Shown here piece after piece: positions 5,516-7,712 of a stretch of DNA of 7,712 bases. The position numbers and the translations under genes were made by a program. The first letter of the stretch is position 1. Every line of letters starts with the position of its first letter. This DNA comes from Oscillospiraceae bacterium (lineage in GTDB: Bacteria > Bacillota > Clostridia > Oscillospirales > Ruminococcaceae). Location of the stretch: contig JAIRWE010000179.1 of NCBI GenBank assembly GCA_031253365.1, positions 1 to 7,712 of the forward strand, given 5' to 3'. The notes beneath the pieces are model-generated. The model ran no database searches. It saw only the letters and a program-made list of their open reading frames with translations, and was not told the origin of the DNA.

Positions 5516-6647
5516 AACTTCCCGAACCCCCGCCGCCGTAAATCGTTTCATACGGCACCACGCCGTTATAATTAACGCTCAAAAGGATTGCGTTTACCGT
5601 GAAGGCGTATACGCAAAACGCCGCGAGCGTCACGACCGGAAACAACCTGCCCTTGCCTTTCGCGCCGCCGAATCTGTCCTTCGTTTTTTGCGCGACCATA
5701 AGCACGGCGTCGGGGATTAACGCCAAAACGGGGGCGATAAAGAACAAAAGCGCGAAACGGGAAAGAACCGAGTGCTTCATTCCCAGAATCTCAAAGTACA
5801 GACCAAAGAAATACGCGTTTATCAAAACCGAATTTAAGGCGCGTTTCTTTATAAGTTCTTCCCTGAATATAAAAAGCGGGACAAACGGCAACGCGAAAAT
5901 TACCGTGTACGTCGCCGGAAGCCCGACGGTCATGTGGACGCTTTCCGTAGGGACGTAGCCTTTGTAAAAGTATTCCGTCACAAATTCAATCGCGGGAACC
6001 GAAAACACGAGGGACAACACGGTGATTACGCCGTATGCGGACAGCACCGCCAAGTTCATCCTTATTTTCAAGATAAAATAAAAAGGAAGCGCCAGCAAAG
6101 CCGAAAAGTGAAAACAGGAGGCGAACAGCACCAAAACCAAAAACCTGACGGGCTGTTTCGAGGCGACGCAGCTTAGGGCGAACGCCACGATTACCGCCGC
6201 CGTAAACTGCCGCATAAAATTAAGGGAATTGTAGTAGAAACCCAGCGATATGAACGCCGCGACGCTTACGCAGGCGCAATTCGAGTTCCTGTATATATAG
6301 GCGACCGTTCCCGCGGCTATGAAAAAGGAGATGAGCGCGAACATCGGCTGCTTGTCAAGCGTGATTACCGTAAGTATTTTGAGGGGGACGGCAAACCCCT
6401 TTTCGCGGCTCCACGCCGACACGCTTTCGTAATCATCGAAAATCAGCCGCTCATACCACTGCGCGTAAAGGTTATAGTCATACCCCGTGCCTTCCCTTAT
6501 CGCCGCGATAACGAAAAACGCCGCGAACACCAAAAGCAGGTATATCCTTAAAAGGGCTTTGCTTTGCCTTTCGGATAAGCCGCGTTTTCGGCAAAGCGGG
6601 ATTCCGAGAGCGGTCAACCCTATAAGCAGCGCGTGATATATTAACAA
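5502..6647 (-). CDS. epsG: EpsG-family polytopic membrane protein, candidate EPS polymerase
   Basis: This is a 381-residue, strongly hydrophobic protein with roughly ten membrane segments. EpsG-family signatures are visible: REGTGYDYNLY at residues 51-61, NSLNFMRQ at 140-147, CFHFSALL at 178-185, SRFALLF at 296-302, and a C-terminal NGVVPYETIY at 361-370. EpsG of Bacillus eps operons is regarded as the probable repeat-unit polymerase; the biochemistry is less settled than for Wzy. The start is TTG, chosen because AAGGAG sits six bases upstream and the family's first membrane helix follows directly. It follows the phosphatase gene by 10 bases and overlaps the next gene. A second polymerase candidate of a different family lies at 1747-3132, so either this or that protein may have another role. 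Family call confident, function moderately so. Confidence 0.87.
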   Translation of the reverse strand: MLIYHALLIGLTALGIPLCRKRGLSERQSKALLRIYLLLVFAAFFVIAAIREGTGYDYNLYAQWYERLIFDDYESVSAWSREKGFAVPLKILTVITLDKQPMFALISFFIAAGTVAYIYRNSNCACVSVAAFISLGFYYNSLNFMRQFTAAVIVAFALSCVASKQPVRFLVLVLFASCFHFSALLALPFYFILKIRMNLAVLSAYGVITVLSLVFSVPAIEFVTEYFYKGYVPTESVHMTVGLPATYTVIFALPFVPLFIFREELIKKRALNSVLINAYFFGLYFEILGMKHSVLSRFALLFFIAPVLALIPDAVLMVAQKTKDRFGGAKGKGRLFPVVTLAAFCVYAFTVNAILLSVNYNGVVPYETIYGGGGSGSYDVN

Positions 6648-6653
6648 TTTTCG

Positions 6654-6659
6654 CTCCTT
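6654..6659 (-). promoter_or_regulatory. Ribosome binding site AAGGAG that sets a TTG start
   Basis: AAGGAG lies six bases before the TTG at 6647 and overlaps the TAA stop of the phosphatase gene (6658-6660). The strong match and ideal spacing decide in favour of TTG as the start of the EpsG-like gene. The overlap with the stop suggests reinitiation by ribosomes ending the phosphatase gene. Confidence 0.8.
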
Positions 6660-7359
6660 AAACCGCGCCGGAGAGAATGTCCTCGGCGGTTTTCATCAAG
6701 CCGGCGAACGCGCCGTCCGACAGCCTGCTCCTTATGACGCGCTCGGACTTCCCGAACGCGGGCGGCCGCGTTCCGACGGAGTGCGAATCGGTTCCTATAA
6801 GCCGAACCTTCCCGCTTTCTATCAGCTTGAGCAATATATTCCTGTACCCCGGTCTTTCAAAAGAATCGCAGTTGCATTGCGCCAAAACGTCATAAGACAG
6901 TATTTCATCCATCGTTTCGGTCTTGTTGTAGTCGAAGTACCTTTCAATGTGGGCGAGTATTATTTTAACCCCGCACTCGCTTAAAAAATTTTTCAGCGTG
7001 TTCAAAAACGTCGTCGAAAAGGATTCATACGGGAGTTCAAGCAGCATATAATCCGTCCCCGCGACGCACAGCCCTTCAAGCGGCAAACCGCCGAGCGCGG
7101 GCGAAAAATACACTTCCGCGCCCAGAACCGTTCGCGGGTAATCGCCGCCCTTCACCGCCTTGTCAAGCTCGCCCGCGCTTTCCGCCCGCCTTCGGAGGAA
7201 TTCGTCCGCGCCGTATCTGTGAAGGTACAAATGCGGAGTCGCCACCACGACGTCAACGCCGTCGTCCCTTAACAGCCGGAGTAGCTTCAACGATTCTTCC
7301 GCGTTTGCCGCCCCGTCGTCCATTTTAGGCAGTATGTGCGAGTGAAAATCAACCCTCAT
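6658..7359 (-). CDS. cpsB: CpsB/CapC-type PHP-family tyrosine-protein phosphatase
   Basis: This is a 233-residue protein, close to the usual size of about 240-255. It begins with the PHP signature DFHSH (H6, H8) and the DDGA motif (D14, D15). Other likely metal ligands are H43 in ATPH, E82 in GAEVYFSP, E108 in LLELPYE, H137 in LAHIERY, and D191 and H193 in GTDSHS; R140 and R198 match the family's conserved arginines. The full ligand set looks intact, so an active Mn-dependent enzyme is expected. Members dephosphorylate the C-terminal tyrosine cluster of CpsD-type kinases, and that gene lies directly upstream. The ATG at 7359 is favoured because the HSH motif follows within five codons. The ribosome binding site is weak (a GGGGG about 11 bases upstream), so translation may depend on coupling to the kinase gene. 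It acts in the cytoplasm. Confidence 0.94.
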   Translation of the reverse strand: MRVDFHSHILPKMDDGAANAEESLKLLRLLRDDGVDVVVATPHLYLHRYGADEFLRRRAESAGELDKAVKGGDYPRTVLGAEVYFSPALGGLPLEGLCVAGTDYMLLELPYESFSTTFLNTLKNFLSECGVKIILAHIERYFDYNKTETMDEILSYDVLAQCNCDSFERPGYRNILLKLIESGKVRLIGTDSHSVGTRPPAFGKSERVIRSRLSDGAFAGLMKTAEDILSGAV

Positions 7360-7377
7360 GCGTCAGGCGACCCCCGT

Positions 7378-7712
7378 TTAAGTCTGCGGCTTTTTGCGGG
7401 AGTATTTGTAATAGCCGCTTTTTTTGTAACTTTTCACGCCTTTCGCGTTGCAGTTCGCTTTTATGAAACCAAGTACCTTGCCGTTTGTCATCTCGACCGA
7501 ACGCAACGCCTTATTTATGTCGGTGTGCGTGGTGCCGCCTTCCCAGACGACGAACACGACCCCCGAAACGATACCGTTCATTAACTGCGAGTCCGCCACC
7601 ACGTTGACGGGCGGGGTGTCAATCAGTATGTAAGCGTAATGCCCCGACAGCTTGCCCAGCATTTCGCGCATGAAGTCGGACACACGCACTTCGGCGGGAG
7701 TGGGCGGACTGG
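7378..7712 (-). CDS. cpsD: CpsD/CapB-like tyrosine autokinase (BY-kinase), C-terminal part; 5' end outside window
   Basis: Only the last 110 residues are visible. The reading frame stays open to the window edge and encodes the PPTPAE stretch that, in BY-kinases, precedes the helix leading to the Walker B strand, so an internal GTG at 7689 is not the start. The strand and loop ILIDTPPV is the family's second nucleotide-binding (Walker B/A') motif, followed by a VVFVVWEGGTT segment matching the 'vllVvr.g.t' strand of the family. The tail is basic and holds four clustered tyrosines (SYKKSGYYKYS), typical of the autophosphorylated C-terminal cluster. Walker A must lie upstream of the window. In this family the kinase works at the membrane with a Wzz/CpsC-type partner to control polysaccharide assembly and chain length. 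The CpsB phosphatase follows 18 bases later, which supports the call. Family assignment is confident; the substrate is unknown. Confidence 0.92.
   Translation of the reverse strand, partial: SPPTPAEVRVSDFMREMLGKLSGHYAYILIDTPPVNVVADSQLMNGIVSGVVFVVWEGGTTHTDINKALRSVEMTNGKVLGFIKANCNAKGVKSYKKSGYYKYSRKKPQT

Noticed and set aside
4985..5551. The small membrane protein as an exosortase or archaeosortase, suggested by its size, helices and position next to a sorted surface protein.
   Set aside because: Exosortases need a Cys, Arg and His set in membrane segments. This protein has several Cys and Arg but no histidine in the whole sequence, and no recognisable active-site motif.
7378..7689. A complete 103-residue protein starting at GTG 7689.
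   Set aside because: The frame is open further upstream and encodes the conserved PPTPAE segment of BY-kinases, so the gene is cut by the window edge and does not start here.

Overview
The window is an interior slice of a surface or exopolysaccharide (EPS/capsule) biosynthesis operon. Every gene lies on the minus strand, so transcription runs from position 7712 down to 1. Both the first gene (BY-kinase) and the last gene (flippase) run off the window edges. The organism is most likely a Gram-positive member of the Bacillota, probably of Clostridia type. The evidence is a CpsD-type tyrosine kinase followed by a PHP-type CpsB phosphatase, an EpsG-family membrane protein, strong Shine-Dalgarno sequences of the AAGGAG kind, several TTG starts, and a secreted protein with a C-terminal tail like a sortase sorting signal. 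This taxonomic call is inference; no rRNA or other marker is present.

Layout in transcription order: (1) 7712-7378, C-terminal part of a CpsD/CapB-like tyrosine autokinase. (2) 7359-6658, CpsB/CapC-like manganese-dependent tyrosine phosphatase. (3) 6647-5502, EpsG-family polytopic membrane protein, a candidate polymerase. (4) 5515-4985, unrecognised four-helix membrane protein. (5) 4985-4239, secreted surface protein with signal peptide, beta-rich domain, and NPNTG plus hydrophobic plus lysine-rich tail. (6) 4242-3142, GT4 glycosyltransferase like EpsF/CapM. (7) 3132-1747, Wzy-type oligosaccharide repeat-unit polymerase. (8) 1739-897, MptE-like/DUF115 protein related to the core of Maf glycosyltransferases. 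(9) 900-181, CMP-nonulosonate (NeuA-like) cytidylyltransferase. (10) 232-1, N-terminus of a Wzx-type flippase.

The genes are packed with gaps of 18 bases or fewer, or with overlaps (two 4-base ATGA overlaps, a TGATG junction, a 14-base and a 52-base overlap). There is no room for internal promoters or terminators, and I see none. No stretch above 300 bases lacks a gene, and I see no RNA genes, insertion sequences or CRISPR arrays.

Inferred biology: the kinase/phosphatase pair controls assembly. The GT4 enzyme builds a lipid-linked repeat unit, the NeuA-like enzyme supplies a CMP-activated nonulosonic acid that the neighbouring MptE-like protein may transfer, Wzx flips the unit and one of two candidate polymerases joins units. 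The least explained part is the pair of genes 4 and 5, a small membrane protein translationally coupled to a probable wall-anchored surface protein, placed inside the polysaccharide operon.
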